DNA of 8,745 nt from an uncultured Solirubrobacteraceae bacterium (GTDB lineage: Bacteria > Actinomycetota > Thermoleophilia > Solirubrobacterales > Solirubrobacteraceae), in NCBI GenBank assembly GCA_955652345.1, contig CATPBV010000273.1, positions 1 to 8,745 on the forward strand, written 5' to 3'. Positions within the stretch are counted from its first letter, which is position 1; each line of letters starts with the position of its first letter. The notes under the pieces were generated by a model. It ran no database searches and was not told where the DNA came from. It saw nothing but the letters and a program-made list of their open reading frames with translations. A program made the position numbers and the translations under genes. Of the stretch, positions 1 through 6,658 are shown one piece after another.

Positions 1-218
1 AGCAGCAGGCCGCCCACGAGGTGAGCCTCGGCGCCCAGCGAGTGCGCCAGCGCTCGACCCACGAGCATCCCCAACACGGGCATCCCCGCCTCGAACAGCC
101 CGAACGCAAGCGCAATCCGGACGCGCTGCGACCGATCCACGCCGGCCAGGCCAATTGCGATCGACGCGGCGAAGTTGTCGAGCCCGACCGACCCGGCGAT
201 CAGCAGTAGCGCCACCAC
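1..218 (-). CDS. mntP: MntP-family manganese efflux pump, N-terminal part (runs off the window's left edge)
   Basis: Reading right to left, this frame gives about 72 residues of a polytopic membrane protein before the window ends; the C-terminal half lies outside. The first helix leads into GLDNFAASIAIGLAG, which matches the conserved MntP segment (DAFAAS in E. coli). It is followed by the FGLFEAGMPVLG stretch, corresponding to the G-x-x-E-x-x-x-P-x-x-G signature of the second helix. Members of this family export Mn2+ across the inner membrane and protect against manganese overload. The start is uncertain. Two adjacent GTG codons (216-218 and 213-215) are the best candidates because the frame stays open upstream without a usable ATG, and no good ribosome binding site is visible. 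The gene lies 115 bp downstream of the AAA+ ATPase gene on the same strand. I looked for a yybP-ykoY manganese riboswitch in that gap and saw no convincing core. Confidence 0.8.
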   Translation of the reverse strand, partial: MVALLLIAGSVGLDNFAASIAIGLAGVDRSQRVRIALAFGLFEAGMPVLGMLVGRALAHSLGAEAHLVGGLL

Positions 219-333
219 GGCGAGAGCGTATGCGACCGCTCCGCCGACAACCCCGGCGCCCTCAGGCGCTCGCCAGTGCGGTAATGAATAGCCCCTAGCG
301 CCTGGTCCTATGTGCGCGGGTAGGCTCGATCGC

Positions 334-1899
334 CTATTGGGTGGTGGCGTTCGTGGCGCCGCCGATGATTGATCGCGTGAGCTGGTGACGGTCGTCGAGC
401 AGCTCGTCGAGGCCTGCTTGTAGGTGGTGGTCCTCGATCACGAGCGGCGTCTTGTTGTTGTTGGTGGCGCGCTCCTCGGCGGCTGCCAGCGCGCACCGGC
501 GCATGAGCTCTTTGAGAAACGACGCGGTGACGCCCTCTGTCCGCTGCAGCACCCCGTCCAGGTTGGCCTGCACGTCCAGCTGGCCGCGGTAGAGCTCGAG
601 CAGGCGGCGACGGCCGTCGAGGTCGGGCAGTGCGATGTTGACGGCTTGGTCTACGCGGCCGGGGCGGGCAGCGAGCGCCGGTTCGAGCAGGTCGGCTCGG
701 TTGGTGGTGAGGATGAACGCAACGTCTACGTCCTCGCCGAGACCGTCCATTTCGTTGAGCAGCTGAAAGAGCAGCGGGTGGGTTCCCGGCATCTCTCCGC
801 GGTCCTCGGCGATCAGGTCCACGTCCTCGACCACGATCGCGGCGGGGGCTAGGGCGCGGGCAATCGAGCACGCCTCCCTGATCGCATACAGTGCGCGCCC
901 TGACAGCACGACGACGGTCACGCCCTTCAGACGGCCGAGCAGGTAGCGCACTGTCTGGGTCTTGCCGCTCCCGGGTGGGCCGTGCAGCAGCACCCCGCGC
1001 TTCAGGTGCTGGCCTGCGGCTCGCAGCTGCTCACGCTGACGGGCGATGCCGAGAACCTGGCGCTCGACCAGCTCGAGCACCCCGTCTGCGAGCACCAGCT
1101 CGCGCGCGGCTAGCTGCGGGCGACGCAGAAAGCTGAGCCCGGCGCCTTGAGGGCCGAACATCTCATCGCCGAAACCAATGACCTGGCCGCGGTAGACGTT
1201 TCGCTCGAGCGCCAGGCGACGCAGCTGCGCGAGCGTGTCGCTGGCGCGCGCCGGGTCGGCGCGCAGGATCTCCAGGCGCACGCGCGTGCCACTGGGACCG
1301 TGCTCATTCAGCCACAGCAACAGCGCCCACCGCTCGCCGGCCTCCTCAAACAGCCACAGACCACAGCGCACACACGTGCGCACCTCCCCGTCTGGACCTG
1401 CGGGCAGATCGACCATCGCTACGCTGCCCAGCCGCTGCCAGATATGCGGCTGCTCGACAAGCAGGTCGCCGAGCGAGAGCATCCCGTGCTGGACGCCGGT
1501 CAGACCGAACAGCTCCCACTTGCGGGCCGGGTCGGCCAGCCAGACGTCCAAGGCGGCCTGGACGTTGACGTGGTCGTACTCAGCCCATTCGTCGGCCACA
1601 ACCGGCCAGCTCCCAGCTTCGGGACCGAGATGCGCGCCGAGCAGCATCGGCACCGACGCTTGCGGCTCGGCACGCGCCGCGCGCACCACCGTCTGGACGC
1701 CCCGCTGCCACAAGCGCAGCACGTCACCTGGGCGAGGGCGCAGCGCCCCGCTGGGCGCAGGACCTGCGGCTCCCGGCGAGCCCGAGGACACGACACCGGT
1801 CTGACCGACGTCCCCGCCATGGCCGTAGGACACCCAGCCGGCACCCGCTCTTCTTACTCTCAGTCGTCGTGCGTTCACTCTATGCAGGCTAACCGCCAT
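334..1899 (-). CDS. AAA+ family ATPase with uncharacterised N-terminal region
   Basis: A 521-residue protein with one C-terminal AAA+ module of the FtsH/Cdc48/BCS1 classic clade. Visible motifs are Walker A GPPGSGKT (307-314), Walker B AIVVEDVD (354-361), sensor 1 TTN (398-400), the arginine-finger motif RPGR (412-415), and a helical-lid segment GVTASFLKELMRR (456-468). The Walker B acidic pair reads E-D rather than the usual D-E, as in BCS1-like proteins. Residues 1-260 match no domain I can name. They contain a tryptophan-rich stretch and a CVRC pair (176-179) that could be half of a metal site. It resembles actinobacterial AAA proteins with N-terminal DUF regions, and the substrate is unknown. 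No membrane segment or protease motif is present, so it is probably a cytosolic remodelling ATPase. The ATG at 1897-1899 gives the longest frame but lacks a clear ribosome binding site. In-frame GTG codons at residues 8, 23 and 38 are alternatives, since the first ~50 residues are low-complexity. Confidence 0.85.
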   Translation of the reverse strand: MAVSLHRVNARRLRVRRAGAGWVSYGHGGDVGQTGVVSSGSPGAAGPAPSGALRPRPGDVLRLWQRGVQTVVRAARAEPQASVPMLLGAHLGPEAGSWPVVADEWAEYDHVNVQAALDVWLADPARKWELFGLTGVQHGMLSLGDLLVEQPHIWQRLGSVAMVDLPAGPDGEVRTCVRCGLWLFEEAGERWALLLWLNEHGPSGTRVRLEILRADPARASDTLAQLRRLALERNVYRGQVIGFGDEMFGPQGAGLSFLRRPQLAARELVLADGVLELVERQVLGIARQREQLRAAGQHLKRGVLLHGPPGSGKTQTVRYLLGRLKGVTVVVLSGRALYAIREACSIARALAPAAIVVEDVDLIAEDRGEMPGTHPLLFQLLNEMDGLGEDVDVAFILTTNRADLLEPALAARPGRVDQAVNIALPDLDGRRRLLELYRGQLDVQANLDGVLQRTEGVTASFLKELMRRCALAAAEERATNNNKTPLVIEDHHLQAGLDELLDDRHQLTRSIIGGATNATTQ

Positions 1900-1910
1900 G
1901 GATCAGCTGC

Positions 1911-1927
1911 GGCGACTTTGCGTCGCC
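1911..1927. other. Short perfect hairpin just upstream of the AAA+ ATPase start
   Basis: GGCGAC and GTCGCC (6 bp) flank the 5-base loop TTTGC. The hairpin would lie in the 5' leader about a dozen bases before the ATPase ATG. There is no T-run, so it is not a convincing terminator. It may affect translation or be chance in GC-rich DNA. Confidence 0.3.
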
Positions 1928-1994
1928 CCGAGGCGTTGGCTGACCACAGCGACCTGCGAACGTCGAGGCACGCCCATGCGTCCTGAGCGCCCCC

Positions 1995-2139
1995 GGCCCC
2001 GGGGCAGACCCCCGGGGCCGGCGCGTCCCCCTACCCATCCTGAAGACCCATCAAGGCCGAGCGATGGGTGCCCCCACGCCCAACTCTGCCCGCACCCCAT
2101 ATCAACGCGAGGCAGCGGGAAAGGTTGGTTTTGGGCGGC
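1995..2139. repeat. Structured intergenic repeat, copy A
   Basis: This ~145 bp segment is closely similar, in the same orientation, to 6659-6806. Long blocks are identical or nearly so, for example GCGTCCCCCTACCCAT, GCCGAGCGATGGGT, CAACTCTGCCCGCAC and ATCAACGCGAG. Three foldable parts are visible in order. First is a very strong GC hairpin (1993-2004 with 2010-2021, 12 bp, loop 2005-2009). Second is an ACCCATC/GATGGGT stem enclosing a smaller stem. Third is a long arm pairing CCAAC-x-CCCGC with GCGGG-x-GTTGG around the conserved loop ATCAACGCGAG. The copy ends within 1-2 bp of the regulator's stop codon (2141-2143) and fills most of the 241 bp gap to the ATPase gene. The first hairpin could terminate regulator transcription, but there is no T-run. 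It could be a REP/MITE-like element or a structured RNA; I do not recognise the family. Confidence 0.8.
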
Positions 2140-2140
2140 G

Positions 2141-3169
2141 TCAGTTTTCGATGCGTTCGCCGCAGTCGACGAGGTCGTAGCCGCCGAAGTGCGCGATGCG
2201 TTCGGTGAAGGCCTTGGTGGTGAGTAGGTCTGCGAGTGCGTTGATGCCGGGGTGATCGAGCCAGCGCTCGGCGGCCCACATTTCTACAACGTGGTCTTCC
2301 AACGGACGGAAGCTTAGGTCGAATGCTGTGGCTGCCCCTTCGGTGGTGATCGCCGCGCCCTCTAGCGTCGCGGCAAGGCGAGCGGCGTCCAAGTGTCCGC
2401 TCGCGTATTGGCCGCGTGCGGTTGGCGCGATTTTCGCGGCGGCTCGTGCTCGTTCGAGGGCCTGTTGGCTTGCGGCGGCGGGGTCGCGCTGCACAAGCGG
2501 CACGTCGCTGCGCAGGAGAGCCTCAAGTGAGTGACCGCGGAGCTTCGCAGGGACGGCCAGTCCCACCTGCCAGCGCGCGAGGTGCCAGCGGATGATCGGC
2601 ATTGGCGGTTTGGGCAGGTGGTCCTGGAGGCCGTGCACGACGGCCGCGTGGACGCCACCGGCGGACAGCGCGTGTAGGGCGGTGTCGGTTGGTGCGGAGA
2701 TCGCGAGCAAGCTCCGCGGACCGAGGCCGTCGAGCATCGCTTCGGCGACGCCGATCGCGGGGTCGCATCCCGCGAGGACGGTGCCGGCTGGGCTCGCGCC
2801 TGGAAACAGCCGCAGCTCGCCGCCCTCGAGCACGCCGTCGGGCCTTGCCCAAGTCGCTCCCGCGATCCCGTGATCGGCGAGCTCTGCTGCGACGAGTTGG
2901 TCTGCGACACGCCCGAGGCGCACGGGCGCACCGTCGCGCAGGCTTCCGCCGAGCGCAGATACGACCGCGGGAGGCTTGTCAGCGAAAAGTTCCTCGACGC
3001 TCGTCGCGAGAGCATGCGCGATCCCAAGCGCTGCGTCGACCGCCGGCATGTTGCGGCCGGCTTCGACTGCGGCAACCAGCTGCCGGCTGACGCCGGCTCG
3101 CGCTGCTAGTTCGGCTTGTGTCAGACCGCAGGCCAGACGGCGGTCCCGTAAGGAAGACGATCTGATCAT
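2141..3169 (-). CDS. XRE-family transcriptional regulator with C-terminal PBP-like ligand domain (probable molybdate-responsive regulator)
   Basis: A 342-residue one-component regulator. Residues ~7-62 form an XRE/Cro helix-turn-helix (LTQAELAARAGVSRQLVAAVEAG), with the recognition helix around 27-37. Residues ~85-335 resemble the periplasmic-binding-protein-like domain (PF12727 type), ending in the GYD-x4-G pattern (330-337). In this family the domain occurs with molybdate transport and molybdenum-cofactor genes, and here the gene is divergent from modABC with a 79 bp shared control region. I infer that it binds molybdate, tungstate or a cofactor-related ligand in the cytoplasm and controls the mod operon and itself. 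No ModE-type regulator is present in the window. The start is ATG at 3167-3169, preceded by AGGA at 9-base spacing. No signal peptide is present, consistent with a cytoplasmic sensor. The stop codon directly abuts repeat copy A. Confidence 0.85.
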   Translation of the reverse strand: MIRSSSLRDRRLACGLTQAELAARAGVSRQLVAAVEAGRNMPAVDAALGIAHALATSVEELFADKPPAVVSALGGSLRDGAPVRLGRVADQLVAAELADHGIAGATWARPDGVLEGGELRLFPGASPAGTVLAGCDPAIGVAEAMLDGLGPRSLLAISAPTDTALHALSAGGVHAAVVHGLQDHLPKPPMPIIRWHLARWQVGLAVPAKLRGHSLEALLRSDVPLVQRDPAAASQQALERARAAAKIAPTARGQYASGHLDAARLAATLEGAAITTEGAATAFDLSFRPLEDHVVEMWAAERWLDHPGINALADLLTTKAFTERIAHFGGYDLVDCGERIEN

Positions 3170-3248
3170 TCGCCACGATCCTAGTAGTCTGCCCGGATTC
3201 TGTCACGTTGTCGGAAGAGCAATCCAAGCCCAATTAGGAGGGAGCTCG
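3170..3248. promoter_or_regulatory. Divergent control region between the regulator and modA
   Basis: This 79 bp gap must hold the promoters for the minus-strand regulator and plus-strand modABC. It contains an imperfect inverted repeat, GGATT (3195-3199) and AATCC (3221-3225), 21 bp apart, which is a possible operator but too short to assert. I could not identify convincing -35/-10 boxes on either strand. On the plus strand a strong ribosome binding site, AGGAGG (3236-3241), lies 7 bases before the modA GTG. Confidence 0.5.
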
Positions 3249-4079
3249 GTGCCGATTACAACTTGGGTTAGGCGGGCTGCCGCTGTCGCCGGAGCGATCG
3301 GGGTCTCTGCGTTCGCTGTCGGCTGCGGATCGAGCAGCTCCAGTTCGACCAAATCGCCTCCGACCGCGACCTCCACACCGACGTCCTCCTCAACGCCGGC
3401 GAGCACCACATCGACGACTGGTGGCTCGCAGCCCACGGTGTTCGCGGCGGCGTCGTTGAAGAAGGTCCTGTCGAAGCTTGATCCCAGCGCGACGTATACG
3501 TTTGGCGGCTCAGGCGCGCTCGAGACACAAATCCTGCAAGGCGCGCCGGTGGATGTGTTCGCCGCGGCGAGTCCGAAGCAGCCGGCGGCGCTCTACGCCA
3601 AGGGCCTCGTCGAAAAGCCGGTCCAATTTGCCACCAACACGCTCGTGCTGATCGTGCCGAAGAGCAATCCCGCGCACATCGGCTCGGTGAGCGACATCAC
3701 CAAGCCAGGAGTCAAGCTCGTGATCTGCAACGCCACCGTCCCGTGCGGCGACTATGCCCGGACGGCGTTCAAGAACCTCGGCATCACACTGGCCGCGATG
3801 AAGAACGTGGTGAGCCAGACGACCGACGTGACGCAGACCGTCGCGGAAGTCGCGCTCGGTCAGGCCGACGCCGGTTTCGTCTATATCACTGACGCCAAGG
3901 CGGCGAAGGGAAAGGTTCTCGTCATCACGCTGCCGGCGAAAGCGAAACCCCTCGCCAAGGACTTCATCGCCGTGGTCAAGGCGGGAAAGAACCAAGCCGC
4001 GGCAAACGCGTTCGTCCAAGAGGTGCTCTCGAGCAAGGGCCAGGCGGCCCTCCAAGCAGCCGGCTTCGGCAAGCCGTGA
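3249..4079 (+). CDS. modA: Molybdate ABC transporter, substrate-binding lipoprotein ModA
   Basis: A 276-residue extracytoplasmic binding protein of the ModA family that captures molybdate (or tungstate) and delivers it to ModB. The start is GTG at 3249-3251, chosen because AGGAGG sits 7 bases upstream and because it begins a proper lipoprotein signal: two arginines, a hydrophobic core, and lipobox AVGC with the lipidated cysteine at residue 26. The frame is open further upstream, but that extension overlaps the divergent regulator. A Ser/Thr/Pro-rich linker (27-60) tethers the domain. Family landmarks are TVFAAASL (63-70), FGGSGALETQI (85-95), DVFAAAS (102-108), GDYARTAFKNLGI (167-179) and ADAGFVYITDA (206-216), whose tyrosine corresponds to a ligand-contact region. 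Cysteines 160 and 166 could form a disulfide. It is the first gene of the modABC operon; its TGA overlaps the modB GTG by 4 nt. Confidence 0.95.
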   Translation: MPITTWVRRAAAVAGAIGVSAFAVGCGSSSSSSTKSPPTATSTPTSSSTPASTTSTTGGSQPTVFAAASLKKVLSKLDPSATYTFGGSGALETQILQGAPVDVFAAASPKQPAALYAKGLVEKPVQFATNTLVLIVPKSNPAHIGSVSDITKPGVKLVICNATVPCGDYARTAFKNLGITLAAMKNVVSQTTDVTQTVAEVALGQADAGFVYITDAKAAKGKVLVITLPAKAKPLAKDFIAVVKAGKNQAAANAFVQEVLSSKGQAALQAAGFGKP

Positions 4080-4981
4080 CCGCGAACGCCCCCGGTGGCG
4101 CGCACATGAACCCCGATCACGAACGGGCGCCGTGGGTCTCGGCGCTCGGGCGTGTCGCCCTCGCCGTCGGCGCGGCGCTCGTCGTCGCTGTGGTGCTGGC
4201 GTTCCTGATCGTCCCGATCGTCGCGCTGGTCACCTATCAACCGCTGCCCAGCCTGATCGACGGGTTCGGGACAAAGGTCGCGACAGACGCGATCGTCGTA
4301 TCTCTGAAGACGAATGCGATCGCGTTCGCGCTCATGATCGGATTCGGTACCCCGTTCGCCTATCTACTGGCGCGGCGACGCTTCACAGGCCGTAGCGCCG
4401 TGATCACGCTGGTCGAGCTGCCGCTCGTGATGCCGCCCGCCGTCGCAGGGCTCGCGCTGCTGGTCGCGTTCGGACGCTTCGGGCTGCTCGGGCATACGCT
4501 CTCGGTGCTCGGGATCGATCTTGCGTTCAACCAGGCGGCAGTGGTGATCGCGATCCTGTTCGTCGCGAGCCCGTACTACCTCCGCGGGGCGATCGCGGCG
4601 TTCGAGGCCGTGGACAGGGCGCTGCTCGACGTCGCGGGCACGCTCGGCGCCGGACCCATACGCACGATGCTCCGCGTGGCGCTGCCGCTGGCCAGCGGCG
4701 GACTCGGCGCCGCGGCCGCGGTCGCGTTCGCGCGTGGTGTCGGAGAGTTCGGCGCGACGATCCTGTTCGCGGGCAGCTTCCAGGGAACCACCCAGACGCT
4801 GCCGTTGGCGGTCTACTCCCTATTCGATGCCAACCTTGATCAGGCAATCTCGATCGGTGTGCTGCTGATCATCGTCAGCGCCGCCATTCTGCTCACCGCG
4901 AAGCTCCTGACCCACACGTGGAACTCCTCGACATCGACATCGCTCTCCCGCGGCGTGCATTCGATCTCCGCGCCGCGCTAA
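4076..4981 (+). CDS. modB: Molybdate ABC transporter, permease ModB
   Basis: A 301-residue integral membrane protein forming (as a dimer) the molybdate channel. Hydrophobic helices lie at about 26-52, 74-99, 110-132, 150-168, 205-230 and 257-278. The EAA loop that docks on the ATPase is at about 174-203 (AFEAVDRALLDVAGTLGAGP and following). The diagnostic GEFGATILFAGS (223-234) with TTQTLPLAVY after it is typical of ModB. The GTG at 4076-4078 shares bases with the modA stop (GTGA), which points to translational coupling. An in-frame ATG at 4106 is an alternative start that would remove 10 non-conserved residues. The C-terminal ~22 residues are Ser/Thr-rich, and their codons double as the start of modC in another frame. 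Confidence 0.93.
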   Translation: MTANAPGGAHMNPDHERAPWVSALGRVALAVGAALVVAVVLAFLIVPIVALVTYQPLPSLIDGFGTKVATDAIVVSLKTNAIAFALMIGFGTPFAYLLARRRFTGRSAVITLVELPLVMPPAVAGLALLVAFGRFGLLGHTLSVLGIDLAFNQAAVVIAILFVASPYYLRGAIAAFEAVDRALLDVAGTLGAGPIRTMLRVALPLASGGLGAAAAVAFARGVGEFGATILFAGSFQGTTQTLPLAVYSLFDANLDQAISIGVLLIIVSAAILLTAKLLTHTWNSSTSTSLSRGVHSISAPR

Positions 4982-5988
4982 CGCTCTGCGATGAAACGCT
5001 TGGCGTCGTCGGGCCCTCAGGAGCTGGGAAGACGTCGCTCCTGCGAGCAGTCGCAGGACTAGAGCGCCCAACCGTTGGCCACATCTCCCTCGGCGACGAG
5101 CTGTGGTTCGACGCCGGGCGAAAAGTCCACCTGAGCGCCGAGCGGCGACGCGTCGGATACCTCCCCCAGGACTACGGGCTGTTCCCCCACCTCACAGTTG
5201 CCGCCAACGTGCGCTTTGCCGGCAAACGCGACCGTCCGGACCTGCTCAACCGTCTCGGGATCGCGCACCTCGCCAAGGCGCGGCCGCAGCAGCTCTCAGG
5301 CGGCGAGCGTCAACGCGTCGCGCTCGCACGTGCGCTGGCTCGCGATCCGCGCGTGCTGCTACTCGACGAGCCGTTCGGCGCGCTCGACGCCACCACACGC
5401 GGACAGGTACGCGATGAGCTCGGCGACGAGCTGGCCAAGCTGGAGCTCCCAACGATGCTGGTCACGCACTCGTTCGACGAGGCCATCGCCCTGGCGAAGC
5501 GCATCGGCGTGATCGACAACGGAGTCCTGGTGCAACTCGACCAGCCCCGCGAACTGCTCCGCAGACCAGCCAACGCCATGGTCGCTGCGCTGACCGGCGC
5601 CAACGTCCTTGACGCCGCCGCCACACGAACCCCGGCAGGTTCGATCTTGCGGATCACCGGCGGCGGCGAACTGGGAAGCTCAACACCCGCTGACGGGCCG
5701 GTTCAAATCGCCGTGCACCCCTGGGAGTTCGAGCTTACGGACCCGGACGCCAGCACTCTCACCGACACGGTTCTCAGCGTTCGTCAAGACCGCGGCGCGC
5801 TCATGATCAGACTCACGCGCTTCACGATCCAGAGCCAACCCCCCCAACCGAACATGCCGGCGATAATCGAGGGCACAAACGTCGGTCTGCGAGCCGCTCC
5901 ATCCGACGTCCGCGTGTTCCCCCTCGCCTCCCGAACAACGACCGGGGACATGCCGCCAGCGCCTACCCCGATTGCGGCGAAGCGCTGA
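4918..5988 (+). CDS. modC: Molybdate ABC transporter, ATP-binding protein ModC
   Basis: A 356-residue ABC ATPase that powers the ModB channel. The motifs are complete: Walker A GPSGAGKT (32-39), Q-loop PQDYGLFPH (83-91), signature LSGGERQR (126-133), Walker B with D-loop LLLDEPFGALD (147-157), and H-loop histidine 184 (VTHS). Residues ~230-345 form a C-terminal regulatory extension with the pattern of TOBE/MOP-like beta domains, which in ModC proteins bind oxyanion or mediate dimer contacts. The repeat units are weakly conserved here. The GTG start (4918-4920) lies inside modB, giving a 64 nt overlap in a different frame. Later starts would remove the first beta strands before Walker A, so this one is preferred. 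No clear ribosome binding site is visible, and translation is probably coupled to modB. The last ~20 residues are Pro/Thr-rich and look unconserved. Confidence 0.93.
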   Translation: MELLDIDIALPRRAFDLRAALTLCDETLGVVGPSGAGKTSLLRAVAGLERPTVGHISLGDELWFDAGRKVHLSAERRRVGYLPQDYGLFPHLTVAANVRFAGKRDRPDLLNRLGIAHLAKARPQQLSGGERQRVALARALARDPRVLLLDEPFGALDATTRGQVRDELGDELAKLELPTMLVTHSFDEAIALAKRIGVIDNGVLVQLDQPRELLRRPANAMVAALTGANVLDAAATRTPAGSILRITGGGELGSSTPADGPVQIAVHPWEFELTDPDASTLTDTVLSVRQDRGALMIRLTRFTIQSQPPQPNMPAIIEGTNVGLRAAPSDVRVFPLASRTTTGDMPPAPTPIAAKR

Positions 5989-6265
5989 GCCGGGCACCCT
6001 CCGGGAGTTCAAGCCGTCTGATCGTTTAGCTTGAGCAGCTCGGCTATCTCGGCGACGTTGAGGAACGAGTCCATCCTTGGTCGCGACACCACAGCTGAGA
6101 CGAATCCAGCCATGTTGCGCTTCATCATCCGATCCGTGTATGCGCACGTCCGCCGGATAGCCGTCTCACTCTTGCCACGTACCCGCGCGGTGGTGATGAT
6201 TACATGGCGCTCGCACGAAGTTTGGGCGACTGCGTAGTCAGTCCATCTAGACGAAGGGAGCGGTG
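5989..6265. other. Gene-poor interval between modC and the DUF3303 gene
   Basis: This 277 bp interval has no intact gene that I can support. It holds the helix-turn-helix remnant at 6009-6074 (minus strand) and, at its right end, the ribosome binding site AAGGGAG (6254-6260) of the next gene. I see no convincing T-tailed terminator after modC. Confidence 0.6.
6009..6074 (-). pseudogene. Truncated helix-turn-helix (excisionase/MerR-type) gene remnant
   Basis: The minus strand encodes MDSFLNVAEIAELLKLNDQT, then one alanine and a TGA stop. This matches the start of small helix-turn-helix proteins of the excisionase family, whose usual form is FLTVAEIAELLKLNxQTVRNWID followed by the recognition helix and a wing. 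Here the match breaks right after Q-T, inside the DNA-binding helix, and only 20 bp separate this stop from that of modC. No continuation is visible in any frame, so this looks like a 5' fragment left by a deletion or insertion rather than a frameshift. The frame stays open upstream of the ATG, but that part resembles nothing I know. Function is presumably lost. A real 21-residue peptide cannot be excluded. Confidence 0.55.
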
Positions 6266-6562
6266 ATGTTGTTCCACGTGACCTGGGAGTTCAAGGATTC
6301 GAGCGAGGAGGGAAGCCGCCGGTCACTGAAGGTGTTCGCGAGCTGGCAGCCGCCGGCGGGCGCCGAGTTCAAAGGGTTCTACGGTTCCGCCGACGGCAGT
6401 GGGGGCGTTGCGATCATCGAAGCCGACAGCGCTGCGACGCTCCTGCGGACGACCGATCCCTGGACGCCGTGGCTGCGCTTCACGGTGACGCCGATCGTCC
6501 CGATCGAGGAGTCCACGGCGATCGCCAACGAAGCCGCCGCATTTCGCGACGCGGTCAAGTAG
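6266..6562 (+). CDS. DUF3303 domain-containing small protein
   Basis: A 98-residue soluble protein starting MLFHVTWEFKDSS. The landmarks W-Q-P-P-x-G-A-E-F-K-G-F-Y-G, DGSGGVAIIEAD and PWTPWLRFTVTPIVPIEE are typical of DUF3303 proteins, which are about 90-100 residues long and probably adopt a ferredoxin-like dimeric alpha/beta-barrel fold. Their biochemical role is not established. ATG at 6266-6268 is chosen because GGAG (6257-6260) lies 5 bases upstream. The preceding GTG at 6263 is too close to that site. The gene is 277 bp downstream of modC with its own ribosome binding site, so it is probably transcribed separately. A link to molybdate uptake rests on proximity only. No signal peptide or membrane segment is present. 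Confidence 0.85.
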   Translation: MLFHVTWEFKDSSEEGSRRSLKVFASWQPPAGAEFKGFYGSADGSGGVAIIEADSAATLLRTTDPWTPWLRFTVTPIVPIEESTAIANEAAAFRDAVK

Positions 6563-6583
6563 GCACCGAACGAGGACCATTCA

Positions 6584-6616
6584 ACCCGCACACGCGGGTC
6601 GGTCGACTTTTCGACC
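6584..6616 (+). terminator. Tandem hairpins after the DUF3303 gene, candidate terminator
   Basis: Two perfect 6 bp hairpins lie back to back, starting 21 bases after the stop codon. One is ACCCGC-ACAC-GCGGGT (6584-6599) and the other is GGTCGA-CTTT-TCGACC (6601-6616). A mutually exclusive 7 bp stem, CGGGTCG (6595-6601) with CGACCCG (6612-6618), is also possible. No T-run follows, which is common in high-GC actinobacterial terminators but leaves the call tentative. Confidence 0.45.
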
Positions 6617-6658
6617 CGTCGCAGTCTTCCGCCGACCGCGGATGCCTCCCGGGACTTT

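Noticed and set aside
219..333. Possible manganese (yybP-ykoY) riboswitch before the mntP-like gene
   Set aside because: The conserved loop sequences of that riboswitch are not recognisable in this 115 bp.
1147..1986. Long plus-strand open frames opposite the AAA+ ATPase gene
   Set aside because: They lie antisense to a gene with unmistakable AAA+ motifs, have low-complexity Arg/Pro/Ala-rich translations and match nothing. Such frames are expected in GC-rich DNA.
1903..2100. Minus-strand reading frames in both repeat copies give similar peptides (PSLGL, then WVGGR-x-GPGG)
   Set aside because: The similarity follows from the conserved DNA. Single-base indels between copies shift the frame within the shared region, and the peptides are low-complexity.
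3208..3236. TTGTCG and CAATTA, 17 bp apart, as a modA promoter
   Set aside because: The -10 match is poor, and transcription would start at or past the ribosome binding site.
2976..3248. Upstream extension of modA by 91 residues
   Set aside because: It overlaps the divergent regulator, has no homology, and would bury the lipoprotein signal. The GTG at 3249 has a strong AGGAGG at good spacing.
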